Shown here: positions 54,909 through 63,926 of the stretch, piece by piece
Position numbering within the stretch: position 1 is the stretch's first letter
How the letters are laid out: the number at the start of each line of letters is the position of its first letter
Assembly: GCA_045593405.1 (NCBI GenBank)
Contig: JAZNWN010000021.1
Location: 1 to 64,000, forward strand
Source of the DNA: UMGS1933 sp045593405
GTDB taxonomy: Bacteria > Bacillota > Clostridia > TANB77 > CAG-508
Length of the DNA stretch: 64,000 bases
Direction of reading: 5' to 3'
Made by a program: the position numbers and the translations under genes
The notes under the pieces: generated by a model
The model's input: the letters and a program-made list of their open reading frames with translations, nothing else
What the model was told of the DNA's origin: nothing
Databases searched by the model: none

Positions 54909-55742
54909 TTAAACTCTTAATAAATCCTTAGGAATTAAATCATAATCAAACATAACTAAAGAATGATTATCCCAAATAAGTTCTTTATCTAAAATATTTC
55001 CTGTTTTTTTATCAGTAACTTGTCTATAGATTTTAGAAACTCTATAATATTTATCTCCTTCTTTTTGAAAGTGATGGTCTTCTTCAACTAATTCGTAACT
55101 ATATGGAAATTCCTTTTCACTTCTTAATTCTCCATATAATTTACCCTTTTCGCACCATAAAAGTAATTGAACATCTTTTTCTGTATTATTTTTAAATCTA
55201 TAATCAACATAATTATAGCTAACCGATGTTCCAGAACTAAAAGGAACTCTTTTTCCCTCATCTGGAGCTAAAGCATCTGAATGTTTATGAAGTTCAACAA
55301 TTTCCAAAGGACTATGTAAAATTAATAAATTTATAGTATTAGCCAAATTGCATAATCCACCACCAACTCCAGGTTTCAATCCTTTTTTTGATATTACTCT
55401 TCCTGCTTTATACCCTTTTCTTCTTGATGCATGTCCCACCGTTTTCCAAAACGAAAATACTTCTCCTGGATGTATTACCATTCCATTAATTTTATTAGAT
55501 GCTATTTTTAAATTAACACCTTTATTTTCTTGAAGCGTAATATCAATACCTTTCCCTTTTTTTATTATATTTGAGCTATGTTCATAAACAACATTGGTTA
55601 ATTTATCTTTTTTTATTTCTTTAGCAAATTTTTCTTTACTAAAAAAATCTTTTAATAATCTTTTTATAATTTCTTTTTGTTTAGAAATAGCATAACAAAA
55701 AGGATTAATTTCATAAAAACTTTTCTTTTTTTTCACTGACAT
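54909..55742 (-). CDS. VanW family protein
   Basis: 277 residues. The VanW core is evident: MVIHPGEVFSFWKTVG, KGLKPGVGGGLCNLANTI, EIVELHKHSDAL and GTSVSYNYVDYRFKNN. VanW accompanies some vancomycin resistance operons, but most homologues are in ordinary Firmicutes and their role is unknown (probably cell wall). No van ligase is nearby, so resistance should not be inferred. Overlaps the YqeG gene by ten bases. Confidence 0.9.
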   Translation of the reverse strand: MSVKKKKSFYEINPFCYAISKQKEIIKRLLKDFFSKEKFAKEIKKDKLTNVVYEHSSNIIKKGKGIDITLQENKGVNLKIASNKINGMVIHPGEVFSFWKTVGHASRRKGYKAGRVISKKGLKPGVGGGLCNLANTINLLILHSPLEIVELHKHSDALAPDEGKRVPFSSGTSVSYNYVDYRFKNNTEKDVQLLLWCEKGKLYGELRSEKEFPYSYELVEEDHHFQKEGDKYYRVSKIYRQVTDKKTGNILDKELIWDNHSLVMFDYDLIPKDLLRV

Positions 55743-56284
55743 TTATAGTTGCCTCCTCTTAAACAAATATCACCTAATCTGTGCTGAAATTTTTTACTTT
55801 TCTTATATAACTTAAGAATTGTATTTTCTAACTTTCTTCTTTTCCCTATATTGGTTTCTTCTTTAAGTCGTATGTATTTTACCATTACATTAGCAATTCC
55901 ACATCTATTTGCGCCCAATATATCTGTAAATATTTGGTCACCTATAAATAATACTTTTTCTTTACTTATATTCATCATCTCTACAGCCTTTAAATAATTA
56001 GCTGTCTTTGGTTTTTCAGCATCACTTATATATAATGTATCAATTTTTTTTATAAATCTTTTTATTCTTTCTTCATTATTGTTTGATAACAATAATGTTT
56101 TAAATCCTATATTTTGAATTGTTTGGAATAAACTATCTATTTCTGGAGTTGAGTCATCTCCATGATGTACCAATGTATTGTCTATATCAAATATTAGCCC
56201 TCTATATCCCCTCTTATATAATTTACTATAATCTATTGAAAAAACACTTTCAACATATTCATAAGGATAAAACAATTTAAACAT
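55733..56284 (-). CDS. YqeG family HAD IIIA-type phosphatase
   Basis: 183 residues. HAD motif I LIFDIDNTLVHHGDD, motif II LLLSNNNEER, motif III Lys before AEKPKTANYL and motif IV FIGDQIFTDILGANRCG. Related to phosphatidylglycerophosphate phosphatases (Gep4/PgpP); physiological substrate likely a phospholipid intermediate but not proven here. Confidence 0.9.
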   Translation of the reverse strand: MFKLFYPYEYVESVFSIDYSKLYKRGYRGLIFDIDNTLVHHGDDSTPEIDSLFQTIQNIGFKTLLLSNNNEERIKRFIKKIDTLYISDAEKPKTANYLKAVEMMNISKEKVLFIGDQIFTDILGANRCGIANVMVKYIRLKEETNIGKRRKLENTILKLYKKSKKFQHRLGDICLRGGNYKCQ

Positions 56285-56293
56285 TTTGTCCTC

Positions 56294-56992
56294 CTATTCT
56301 GCAATGCCACATAGATTAGTTTTTTTATCAACTACATAGTCGCATACTTTATTGATTTGTTCTTCAAAACTTCCACCAAATTTATTTTCAAAAAATGCTC
56401 CTCCAATAGTAAAAGCCCATGAAGATACATCCTTTATTTCATCAAGCCTATCAAAACTATTTATATTACCCGCTATACACACTGGTGCATTTACCTGTGA
56501 TACAAAATTCTTATTAAGCTCTAAAGCATCACCTGTATATCTGTAACCTAATAAATCAAATCCAAAAACACCTTTTTCAAGATACTCATTAGCTTCAGCA
56601 ATCATTGCTTCAATATTTCCATTGAGAACAGATGGACGTCCTTCAACATTTCCCACAAATGGCATATATTTTAAATTATTTTTTTTGCAAAACTCATTAA
56701 CAGAATCAAAAAAAATTGTTCCCATAAGAATATCGCAACCACACTCCACAGCCATTTTAGCACCTTGCAAACACTCTTCTTCTGTATATGCAACAACTTC
56801 AAGTACTGTTGTTTTTCCACATCTTTTCATATATGCAAACAATTCTTTCATTTTCTCAAGAGGGAGAGCCTTTTCCTTAAATCCCCAAATCTTTGCTTTA
56901 GAATTCTTACATTCTTCAAAAATTTCATATGCATTATCTACTGTTTGATCTTTGTGAGTTAACATTACAATTAATTGCAAAGTATTATCCAT
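56294..56992 (-). CDS. TIM-barrel protein, unassigned function
   Basis: 232 residues from ATG 56992 (GGAGG upstream). Alternating strands and helices; strand ends include TVLEVVAYTEEE, CDILMGTIFFDS, MPFVGNVEGRPS and the C-terminal VCIAGNINSFDR with AFTIGGAFFENKFGG, a standard phosphate-binding site of sugar-phosphate or PRAI-like barrels. Probably an epimerase, isomerase or aldolase acting on a phosphorylated substrate. Confidence 0.65.
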   Translation of the reverse strand: MDNTLQLIVMLTHKDQTVDNAYEIFEECKNSKAKIWGFKEKALPLEKMKELFAYMKRCGKTTVLEVVAYTEEECLQGAKMAVECGCDILMGTIFFDSVNEFCKKNNLKYMPFVGNVEGRPSVLNGNIEAMIAEANEYLEKGVFGFDLLGYRYTGDALELNKNFVSQVNAPVCIAGNINSFDRLDEIKDVSSWAFTIGGAFFENKFGGSFEEQINKVCDYVVDKKTNLCGIAE

Positions 56993-57189
56993 AACAAATC
57001 CTCCATATGCATTATACTCCAAAAAACGACAATTAGCAATATGTCTAATTTGCATTTTTAGTAAATTCTAATTTGCATTTTTAGTAAATTCTGTTTTCCT
57101 ATTGCATTAGTTTTGCATTAATTTTACAATTTTTTATCTTTTTGAGCCTTCAAACCCTTGATAATACTGTATTTAAAAAATCCGTCCAT

Positions 57190-57206
57190 GTGTCACCCCG
57201 ACCAAA
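57190..57206. repeat. Copy of the tRNA-Pro 3' end
   Basis: GTGTCACCCCGACCAAA, identical to 51376-51392. Too short for a tRNA. It is followed at once by a terminator hairpin. Confidence 0.75.
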
Positions 57207-57236
57207 AAAAGAGACTTTCACAGTCTCTTTTTTATT
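57205..57236. terminator. Terminator (former tRNA-Pro terminator)
   Basis: AAAAAGAGACT / AGTCTCTTTTTT with a 5-nt loop. It also can end the minus-strand gene at 57.2 kb. Confidence 0.85.
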
Positions 57237-57753
57237 TTTTGTTTCTAACTATTGAACCTACTGCACTTCCAGCTATAATTCCTATAGTTGTTCCCCATAT
57301 TAAATCATCAATAATAATTCCTACAGTTATGCCTAAAAACAAACATAGTCCTCCTAATGTTATGTTAAATTTGCCTATTTTAACCATTTTAGGAATAATT
57401 TCCTTATCATTCCATTCAATTTTATCATAATCTTCAAAAGTTACTAATTCTGTAAATTCTTCATAAATATTTTTTTCAAGCTCTTGCTCTATTTCTTCAC
57501 TTATTTCATCTACAGATACTTTTTCTATAAATCTTAATAATCTATTTTTTTCTTCCTTTATTGATTCAAATAAATAGATTGATTTTAGCTTTTTGTTCTT
57601 TTTTAATGCATAAATAATCCCTTTACCTTCTATTACTCTTTTTATATTTTCTTTAATATTTGGAGACTTAAGCTCAATTTCTTCAAACAAATCAACATTT
57701 TTCAAATTATTTATACTACATACTTTATATCCTTTAATAGTTCCAATTATCAT
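57232..57753 (-). CDS. Hypothetical protein with two C-terminal membrane helices
   Basis: 173 residues. The N-terminal 125 residues are acidic and may adopt an acyltransferase-like or similar fold (GKGIIYALKKNKKLKSIYLF), then two glycine-rich helices (GGLCLFLGITVGIIIDDLIW, GTTIGIIAGSAVGSIV). Not recognised. Single gene with its own start at 57753. Confidence 0.6.
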   Translation of the reverse strand: MIIGTIKGYKVCSINNLKNVDLFEEIELKSPNIKENIKRVIEGKGIIYALKKNKKLKSIYLFESIKEEKNRLLRFIEKVSVDEISEEIEQELEKNIYEEFTELVTFEDYDKIEWNDKEIIPKMVKIGKFNITLGGLCLFLGITVGIIIDDLIWGTTIGIIAGSAVGSIVRNKK

Positions 57754-57881
57754 TTTTTCATATCTCCTTTTTTTACTAACAAGTTAACTTTAACTAATAA
57801 TATCATTTTTAAAATATTTTTTCAATACTTTTTTTATTCAAATAAAAAATTTTTATTAATTAAATTATATATATAAGTCAA

Positions 57882-57909
57882 ACCCTGGAGCTATACATAG
57901 CTCCAGGGT
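57882..57909 (-). terminator. Terminator of glgP
   Basis: ACCCTGGAGCTA / TAGCTCCAGGGT perfect 12-bp stem, 4-nt loop. The strong GC-rich hairpin is unlike the AT-rich terminators around it and may have come with glgP. Confidence 0.85.
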
Positions 57910-57936
57910 CCTTCTTATGTCTATTTATAAGTGTAT

Positions 57937-60330
57937 TTAGTTATTATCTACTCTTTTGAGATGCCAAATGTCTTCGGAGTACTCCAAAATTGTACGGTCA
58001 GAAGAAAACTTACCAACATGGGCAGTATTCTTAAGGCCTTTTCTGGTATAGAAAGACATATCTCCTGTCTTCTGCTGTGTGGCATAATCGCTGTTTGCTC
58101 TTAAGGTGGTTTCAATATAGGATCTTAAATCATACATAACAAAATACCTATCATTATACAGCAAAGTATTTGCCAAATTCCAGTAAGTCCCCTTAAGATT
58201 TCGTTCTCCCTTTAGGTACGCAAGCAGTTCCACCAAATCTCTATTGGCAGCCAAAAACGACTGATGATTATAAATAGGTTTTATACGCTTAAGCTCATCT
58301 ACAGTCGCGCCGAAAATATAATTGTTCTTTGTTCCGGCTTCTTCAACAATTTCTATGTTGGCGCCATCCAAAGTGCCAATGGTAGGAGCACCATTCATCA
58401 TGAACTTCATATTGCTGGTACCGGAAGCTTCCATTCCAGCAGTACTAATTTGTTCTGAAAAGTTAGCTCCCGCATATACCTTTTCTGCATAACTAACATT
58501 AAAATTGGTTAGAAAAACAACTTGCATCTTATCATTTACATCAGAATCATTATTAACCATTTCCTGAATGTCCTTAATAAGTGCAATAATGAGCTTGGCT
58601 ATTTCGTAGGAAGCTGCGGCCTTACCACCAATAATAAAAGTGGTTTTATAAAAATTAGGCAATTCCCCTTGTTTGAGTTGGTCATAAATATAAAGAATTC
58701 GCAGAGCATTCATAAGCTGACGCTTATACTCATGAATTCTCTTTACCTGGCAGTCAATAATACTTTCCGGGTCAATGCAAATACCCTCGTGCTTTTCAAT
58801 GTAGTTTGCAAGGTTGACTTTTGCAATGCGCTTAACATTAGCAAATTCCTCAAGTACATCTACATCATCCTTGAGCTGTTCGAGTTTTTCAAGTTGAGCT
58901 AAATCAGTAGTCCAACCCTTGCCCAAATGAGCATCTAAGAAATTTGCTAAATCGTGGTTTGCAAGCTTAAGCCAACGTCTTGGAGTTACACCATTGGTTT
59001 TGTTATTAAACTTTTCGGGATATAAGCCGTACCATTTGCTTAAAGTTTCGTTCTTGATAATTTCAGTGTGCACAGCAGCAACACCATTAATCTTACAAGC
59101 AACGAAACATGCAATACGGCTCATATGAATAACACCATCTGCAAAAAGTTCATACTCCCGAATACGCTGCCAATTTGGCTGTCTTTCGACTTTGCCATCC
59201 TTTACCGTAAGGAAGCAAAACTCATCTTTTCCAAGCAATTCATCAATGAGTTCTTGGTTAAGTTCTTCCACCACTTTAAAAACATTTGGTAGCATATCCT
59301 TGAAAATAACAATGGACCATGTTTCAAGGGCTTCGCTCATGATTGTATGGTTTGTATACGCAAAACATTTTTTAGCCTTTTGTAATGCCTCACGGAATGA
59401 ATATCCATGTAACTTAAGGAGTCTAATAAATTCCAAACATCCAAACACCGGATGGGTGTCATTCATCTGGAAAATATAGTAATCCTCAATGTTATCAAGG
59501 GTACCATGCTTTGACAAATGAATATTGAATATTCTTTGAAGCATTGCGCTTACAAAGAAATATTCTTGGCGAATACGTAGTTTCTTTCCTTCATCATCGC
59601 CATCACTGGGATACAAATAATCGGAAATCCTTTGTGCAGAGTAATTTGTTACGCCTTCAATAGGCTCCGCTTTCCAGAGCATGAGCGGGAAAACATTGCT
59701 ACTAAAAGCTTCACGACTTGCGTTATAACCAACAACTGGCATAACATATGGAACTGCTTTTACCTTAGTATCTTGATACTCTACTATAACAGCTTCATTA
59801 GGAAGCGGTTCAAACCAAGATTCACCTTTTGCAGTCCAATCATCTGGAACCTCAATCTGATGTCCAGAGTCTCCAAATTTTTGCTTAAAAAGTCCATATT
59901 TGTAATACAGTCCAACACCATACAGCGGATAACCCATTGTTGCAGCAGACTCAATAAAGCAAGCTGCTAAACGGCCAAGTCCACCGTTACCTAAAGCAGT
60001 ATCATCTACTTCTTCTAGGCACTTAATGTCAATACCTTCTTCAGCAAAAATTTCTGTGGTGACCTTCATAAGGCCAGTGTTTGTGAGTACATCAAGTACT
60101 ACTCGTCCCATAAGAAACTCTATGGAGAAGTAAATAGCAATTCGCTGTTTGGAATAGAGATTCATAGACCTCTCCCAACTATGCGTAATTACCTTATTCT
60201 TCACCACGCTCGCGATGACAGCATTCAGCTCATAAGGATTAATCTCGCTTAAGTTTTTTTCAAACAAATCCCAAGCAGCTTCCAAATAGTCAGCTTTTAG
60301 TGCCATCTGGTTGATTGTATACGTTTGCAT
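57937..60330 (-). CDS. glgP: Glycogen/maltodextrin phosphorylase, foreign codon usage
   Basis: 797 residues. Releases glucose 1-phosphate from alpha-glucans using PLP. Motifs: ALGNGGLGRLAACFIES at the substrate site, GVTPRRWL, and the PLP lysine in EASGTSNMKFMMNGAP followed by GTLDGANIEI. The gene is visibly richer in G and C and uses CGC, CTT and CCG codons that neighbours avoid. One ordinary in-frame CGG (59160-59158) codes for Arg in QRIREYELFADGV; a +1 shift there would destroy the protein. No other glycogen genes are near, so lateral gain is likely. Confidence 0.95.
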   Translation of the reverse strand: MQTYTINQMALKADYLEAAWDLFEKNLSEINPYELNAVIASVVKNKVITHSWERSMNLYSKQRIAIYFSIEFLMGRVVLDVLTNTGLMKVTTEIFAEEGIDIKCLEEVDDTALGNGGLGRLAACFIESAATMGYPLYGVGLYYKYGLFKQKFGDSGHQIEVPDDWTAKGESWFEPLPNEAVIVEYQDTKVKAVPYVMPVVGYNASREAFSSNVFPLMLWKAEPIEGVTNYSAQRISDYLYPSDGDDEGKKLRIRQEYFFVSAMLQRIFNIHLSKHGTLDNIEDYYIFQMNDTHPVFGCLEFIRLLKLHGYSFREALQKAKKCFAYTNHTIMSEALETWSIVIFKDMLPNVFKVVEELNQELIDELLGKDEFCFLTVKDGKVERQPNWQRIREYELFADGVIHMSRIACFVACKINGVAAVHTEIIKNETLSKWYGLYPEKFNNKTNGVTPRRWLKLANHDLANFLDAHLGKGWTTDLAQLEKLEQLKDDVDVLEEFANVKRIAKVNLANYIEKHEGICIDPESIIDCQVKRIHEYKRQLMNALRILYIYDQLKQGELPNFYKTTFIIGGKAAASYEIAKLIIALIKDIQEMVNNDSDVNDKMQVVFLTNFNVSYAEKVYAGANFSEQISTAGMEASGTSNMKFMMNGAPTIGTLDGANIEIVEEAGTKNNYIFGATVDELKRIKPIYNHQSFLAANRDLVELLAYLKGERNLKGTYWNLANTLLYNDRYFVMYDLRSYIETTLRANSDYATQQKTGDMSFYTRKGLKNTAHVGKFSSDRTILEYSEDIWHLKRVDNN

Positions 60331-60578
60331 ACAAACTCTCCTTTCATTGTTATTAACTTAGAAATTACAATGGTTTTTTAGCTTTTCAACCTCCTTTACA
60401 CAATAAACACATAAGTTGTTTGTCAAGAAATACTAAAATAATAGTATAACTTGAAATTTACTGAAATAAATAAATTATTTCAGCGGAATTATAACACGAA
60501 TTATTAACTTATACAATGTCGAATTATAATTTTTTTTGTAAAATAAAGTATTTTATAAAATCCCATATATTAAAATAT
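60331..60578. other. Leader and promoter region of glgP
   Basis: About 250 bp without a gene. TGTCAA (60421-60426, i.e. TTGACA on the minus strand) may be the -35 of glgP. The near-perfect palindrome CTGAAATAA ... TTATTTCAG at 60461-60483 could be a regulator site. The glgP ribosome binding site is GAAAGGAGAG. Confidence 0.45.
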
Positions 60579-60608
60579 AATAGGTGTTGGATTTTTCCAA
60601 CACCTATT
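60579..60608. terminator. Terminator of trmB
   Basis: AATAGGTGTTGGA / TCCAACACCTATT hairpin touching the trmB stop codon. Confidence 0.82.
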
Positions 60609-61265
60609 CTATTTTAACCTAGCTATTAATGCTTTTATTTTTATTCCTTGTTTAGAAAACATTTCTTCATGCTCTGTTACAATATTTCCCTCCACATTTT
60701 CACTATGTAAATCATATGTTATTTTTGTTATCTTAAATCCGCTTTCCTCAAAATAATTTTGGCTTGCTTTAAATAAATCATCATCATCAGTTTTAAAGAA
60801 TATTTCGCCTTTAGGTTTTAAAAACTCTTTATATTTTTCTAGTAATGTAGTATATGTTAATCTTCTTTTATTATGCCTTGGTTTTGGCCAAGGATTGCAA
60901 AAATTAATATATATTCTATCCACTACATCTCTCTGGTTTAACATGTTTTGTATTAGTCCTATTTCTTGTGCAGTTATTAATACGTTATCTATAGCTTGAT
61001 GGTTTTCCCAATATTCTGCCTCTATATTTCTTTTTGCTATTCCTAATACTTCACTTTTTATATCTACAGCAAGATAATTTATTTCTGGGTTCCTACATGC
61101 TAATTTTGCTATAAAGGTGCCTTTTCCACATCCTAATTCTAAATGCAAGGGTTGCTTTTTTTTGAATTTATTTTCCCAATTTCCTAAATTCTCGCATGGG
61201 TTATCCACAAAGAACTCACAATTTGCTAGTTCCTCTCTTACCCATGGTTTTCGTCTCATTCTCAT
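60609..61265 (-). CDS. trmB: tRNA (guanine-N7-)-methyltransferase
   Basis: 218 residues. SAM loop HLELGCGKGTFIAKLA, YLAVDIKSE, and the family motif INFCNPWPKPRHNKRRLT, followed by FFKTDDDDLF and the C-terminal TEHEEMFSKQGIKIKAL. Makes m7G46 in tRNAs. ATG 61265 overlaps the stop of the sbp gene (ATGA). Confidence 0.95.
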   Translation of the reverse strand: MRMRRKPWVREELANCEFFVDNPCENLGNWENKFKKKQPLHLELGCGKGTFIAKLACRNPEINYLAVDIKSEVLGIAKRNIEAEYWENHQAIDNVLITAQEIGLIQNMLNQRDVVDRIYINFCNPWPKPRHNKRRLTYTTLLEKYKEFLKPKGEIFFKTDDDDLFKASQNYFEESGFKITKITYDLHSENVEGNIVTEHEEMFSKQGIKIKALIARLK

Positions 61266-61624
61266 TTTGTTTGCCCTTTCTCTTTATTAATCCATTTATC
61301 TAGATAATATCTTCTTATTATTGCTAAATTTGTAAACATTCTTCCTACAAATACAACAATTGCTGCAAGGTAAATATCTACATTCAATTTTATTCCAAGC
61401 CATGTTAATGCTATTGAAAGAATTGCATTTCCAAAAAATCCTGAAATAAATATCCTTAAATCGAAGTTACCTTTTATATGTGATGTTATTGCTCCAAAAA
61501 CCGAATCCAATGCTGCAATAATTGCTATTGCTAAATATCCTGAATATGTGTATGGAATTATTGGTGAATTACTTCCAATTATTGCTCCTAAAAGACACCC
61601 TATTATAATTGCTATTATTATCAT
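61262..61624 (-). CDS. sbp: Small basic membrane protein (Sbp, DUF1290)
   Basis: 120 residues, about four helices. Begins IIIAIIIGCLLGAIIGSNSP and ends with the basic VGRMFTNLAIIRRYYLDKW typical of DUF1290. In B. subtilis sbp lies between ylxX and ftsA in the division cluster. Here the order divIB(ftsQ)-DUF881-DUF881-sbp is retained, but trmB follows instead of ftsA. Confidence 0.9.
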   Translation of the reverse strand: MIIIAIIIGCLLGAIIGSNSPIIPYTYSGYLAIAIIAALDSVFGAITSHIKGNFDLRIFISGFFGNAILSIALTWLGIKLNVDIYLAAIVVFVGRMFTNLAIIRRYYLDKWINKEKGQTK

Positions 61625-62337
61625 TGTTCTACCTCCTTGGCATACTTAAATTTTAATATTTTGTTATATGCATTTATTTGTATATTTTCACTTTTTTCCA
61701 AAGTAACATTTTTTCCTGAATTTACTTTTGTATCTATATAACCATATTGTTTTTGTGATAAACCACTTTCCAAATATGTTATATCTCCTATTGCTTTTAC
61801 TACATATGGTGAAACTATTCTTTCTCCATTTACTCCAATATATGTTGAAGTCAAATCTACTACATATGAAGTATTTACTATTCTATGGCCATTAATTGAT
61901 ATTGCCTCTGCTCCTGCTGCTTTTAGTTCATTTAACAATTCTATTAAATCATTAGCAGTTATTTTTCCATATTTACCAACCTCAACATCCACCAATGTAA
62001 CTATTATTCCTTCTCCTTGAACAGCATTTTTTCCAAGTATATTTCGTGATTTCTCTAATTCATTTGCTAATAATACAGATGCTTCCTTATCAGTATTTAT
62101 TGTTTCTTCATACTCTTTTATCATTGTTCTCGTTTCTTCTAACTTCTCAAGTGCTTCGGTATATTTAGTCTTTATGGCAGTAATTTCTGCTCGCAGTTCA
62201 GTTTCTTGCATTGTTTCTAAAGCATTTATATCTGTATAACTTATTGTTCTAAATTGTATAAAAATAACAAGTGTTAAAGAAAAGAACATTATACCTATTA
62301 TTATTGAGATTATAAGCTTATCCTTTTTTATTTTCAT
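61621..62337 (-). CDS. DUF881 protein (YlxW/YlxX type)
   Basis: 238 residues. N-terminal helix (about 8-27), coiled coil (about 40-100), then the DUF881 domain with GEGIIVTLVDVEVG, LLNELKAAGAEAISINGHR and SPYVVKAIGD. Membrane-anchored divisome-associated protein of unsettled function, paired with the next DUF881 gene. Overlaps it by one base. Confidence 0.9.
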   Translation of the reverse strand: MKIKKDKLIISIIIGIMFFSLTLVIFIQFRTISYTDINALETMQETELRAEITAIKTKYTEALEKLEETRTMIKEYEETINTDKEASVLLANELEKSRNILGKNAVQGEGIIVTLVDVEVGKYGKITANDLIELLNELKAAGAEAISINGHRIVNTSYVVDLTSTYIGVNGERIVSPYVVKAIGDITYLESGLSQKQYGYIDTKVNSGKNVTLEKSENIQINAYNKILKFKYAKEVEQ

Positions 62338-63062
62338 TATTCCTCACCTCTTACTAAATGGGCTCCACTATATACACCATTGTACTTAGGTATTGTTACG
62401 CTATCAATAGTATCATCTATTTTTACAACTACACCTTCGTCTGCCATTATTTGTAAATATCCTTTTGGTCTTATTAAGGTATTACAAATAGCTTTTGAAC
62501 ATATAGCTTTTATTGTTATTGGAACAGTAATTATCTGTCCATTTACTCTTATAATATTTCCATCACATCTAATTGCTGTTGTATTTATTACTCTATGATC
62601 ATTTATCGAAACAGCTTCTGCTCCTGCATTAAACAACTCGTTTACTACATGAAGTAAATCCTCCTCATGAACTAAATATTGAGATATATTTAATTCATCT
62701 CCTTCAACATTTCTATTGTCATCTAATGTAATTATTATTCCTTCTCCAATTACCTCTGTAAGTCCTAACAGCATATTATTTTCTTTTAGTTCATTTTCTG
62801 ATTCCAAGTCTTCTTGGTTTCCAGCAGTTGCTTCTGTTCTTATTTCTTCCAATCTTTCTTCTGCCTTTTCTAATTGTCCATATAAATTGTCATATTCCTC
62901 TTGTGCTTCGAGTACTTCATCTATCAATTCTCTATTTGCAGATAAAGTTGTTCCAAGAGAATTTTCCATCTCATTTACTGTTTTCATTTGTGTGAAAATT
63001 GATATTACTAATACAAAACATACAATTCCTAAAACAATAGCTACTTTTTTTTCTTTAGACAT
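62337..63062 (-). CDS. DUF881 protein (YlxW/YlxX type)
   Basis: 241 residues from ATG 63062 (GAAGGTG upstream). Same layout: helix, coiled coil, domain with GEGIIITLDDNRNV, LFNAGAEAVSINDHR and TVPITIKAIC. Tandem DUF881 genes after divIB are normal in Firmicutes. Start overlaps the ftsQ stop. Confidence 0.9.
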   Translation of the reverse strand: MSKEKKVAIVLGIVCFVLVISIFTQMKTVNEMENSLGTTLSANRELIDEVLEAQEEYDNLYGQLEKAEERLEEIRTEATAGNQEDLESENELKENNMLLGLTEVIGEGIIITLDDNRNVEGDELNISQYLVHEEDLLHVVNELFNAGAEAVSINDHRVINTTAIRCDGNIIRVNGQIITVPITIKAICSKAICNTLIRPKGYLQIMADEGVVVKIDDTIDSVTIPKYNGVYSGAHLVRGEE

Positions 63063-63063
63063 T

Positions 63064-63835
63064 TTATTCACCTTCTTCTCTAAAATCCTCTCTAAAATAT
63101 ACTCTTTTTAAATCTTTAACAAAAATTTCTCCCTTTTGACCTTCTGTATCTTTTAAAACTGCATTTATATTAATAAATTTATCATTAATATTATTTGAAC
63201 TTCCAAAATGAATTATTTTATTTTCACTTTCCATTGTAAGTAAGAAATCATTTTCATCTTCTATATCGATATTCGTTATTATATTAGATAATCCTTTTTC
63301 CTCTGAAGTTTTTATTATTTGTATAACTGTATTTAGTTTTTTTAAATCCTCTTCTTCTAATCTTTTTCCTGGTTCAATAAGCTCCGTTACATAACCAGTA
63401 ATTGTTGGAACTTCTATTTTTATTTCATTTATTTCGAGAATATATCCTTGATTATTCATATATGCATATTGTCCTTCTAATAAAAGCATATATGTAGTCA
63501 CACGCTCTGTAATTTCAATTTCAATTATTCCGATTTAATTTTCTATGTATATTAACAGATTCTATATATGGATTTTGTTTTATTTTCTCTTCTATAGCAA
63601 TTTTAAAAAATTTAAACATATTTTCATCAACTTGCAAAGTCGACAAAGCTTTTATTTCTTCGGCTGAAACTTTATTATTATTTACTACTTTTATTTCTTT
63701 TATATTAAATATATCTGACAAAAGAAATAGCACTATTGCCACCGCCATAATAACAAAGAGGCTTGTCCATTTTAAAAATTTTAATTTTTTTCTCTTTTTT
63801 TTAGAAACATTTTTACTTTTCTTTTTTGGTGACAA
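63064..63835 (-). CDS. divIB: Cell division protein FtsQ/DivIB, split by a +1 shift at CGG
   Basis: DivIB stabilises the divisome with FtsL and DivIC. TTG start at 63835 with GGAGG upstream; one helix (about 25-45), then the POTRA domain (IKEIKVVNNNKVSAEEI, NPYIESVNIHRKLN). There the frame meets CGG (63532-63530) and stops three codons later. Skipping C gives GIIEIEITERVTTYMLLLEG, then YAYMNNQGYILE of the FtsQ beta domain, and the frame runs to 63064. The POTRA-to-beta junction around the E-R pair is the usual FtsQ layout. The full protein is 256 residues, normal. Position between murA and DUF881 supports the name. Confidence 0.9.
63530..63532 (-). other. +1 frameshift site CGG in divIB/ftsQ
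   Basis: Zero frame AAT CGG AAT AAT TGA; productive AAT (C) GGA ATA ATT GAA, giving Asn-Gly-Ile-Ile-Glu. Confidence 0.83.
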
Positions 63836-63866
63836 AATAACCAACCTCCTTTGTTTTTAATTTCTT

Positions 63867-63922
63867 TGTAGGGGTGGACTTCCACGTCCTCCCTCGGGCA
63901 AAGGTGGAACCTTGCCCTTACA
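63867..63922. repeat. GC-rich intergenic repeat, copy C
   Basis: TGTAGGGGTGG ACTTCCACG arm, then GGGCAAAGGTGGAACC and TTGCCCTTACA. Same plan as copies A and B, again with inverted TGTAGGGG/CCCTTACA ends. It separates ftsQ from murA. Confidence 0.75.
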
Positions 63923-63926
63923 AAAA

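Larger units (their letters stand above)
51376..57206. mobile_element. Probable integrated element or remnant at tRNA-Pro (about 5.8 kb)
   Basis: A 17-bp direct repeat of the tRNA 3' end (51376-51392 and 57190-57206) brackets the region, and the T-rich hairpin expected after the tRNA lies after the right copy. Similar motifs with ATTGCATTAGTT occur just inside each end (about 51521-51547 and 57099-57121). No integrase remains, and several genes look chromosomal, so this may be an old, decayed insertion. Confidence 0.55.

Noticed and set aside
54909..55742. VanW as evidence of vancomycin resistance
   Set aside because: No vanA/B-type ligase, vanH, vanX or regulators nearby; VanW homologues are widespread in susceptible Firmicutes.
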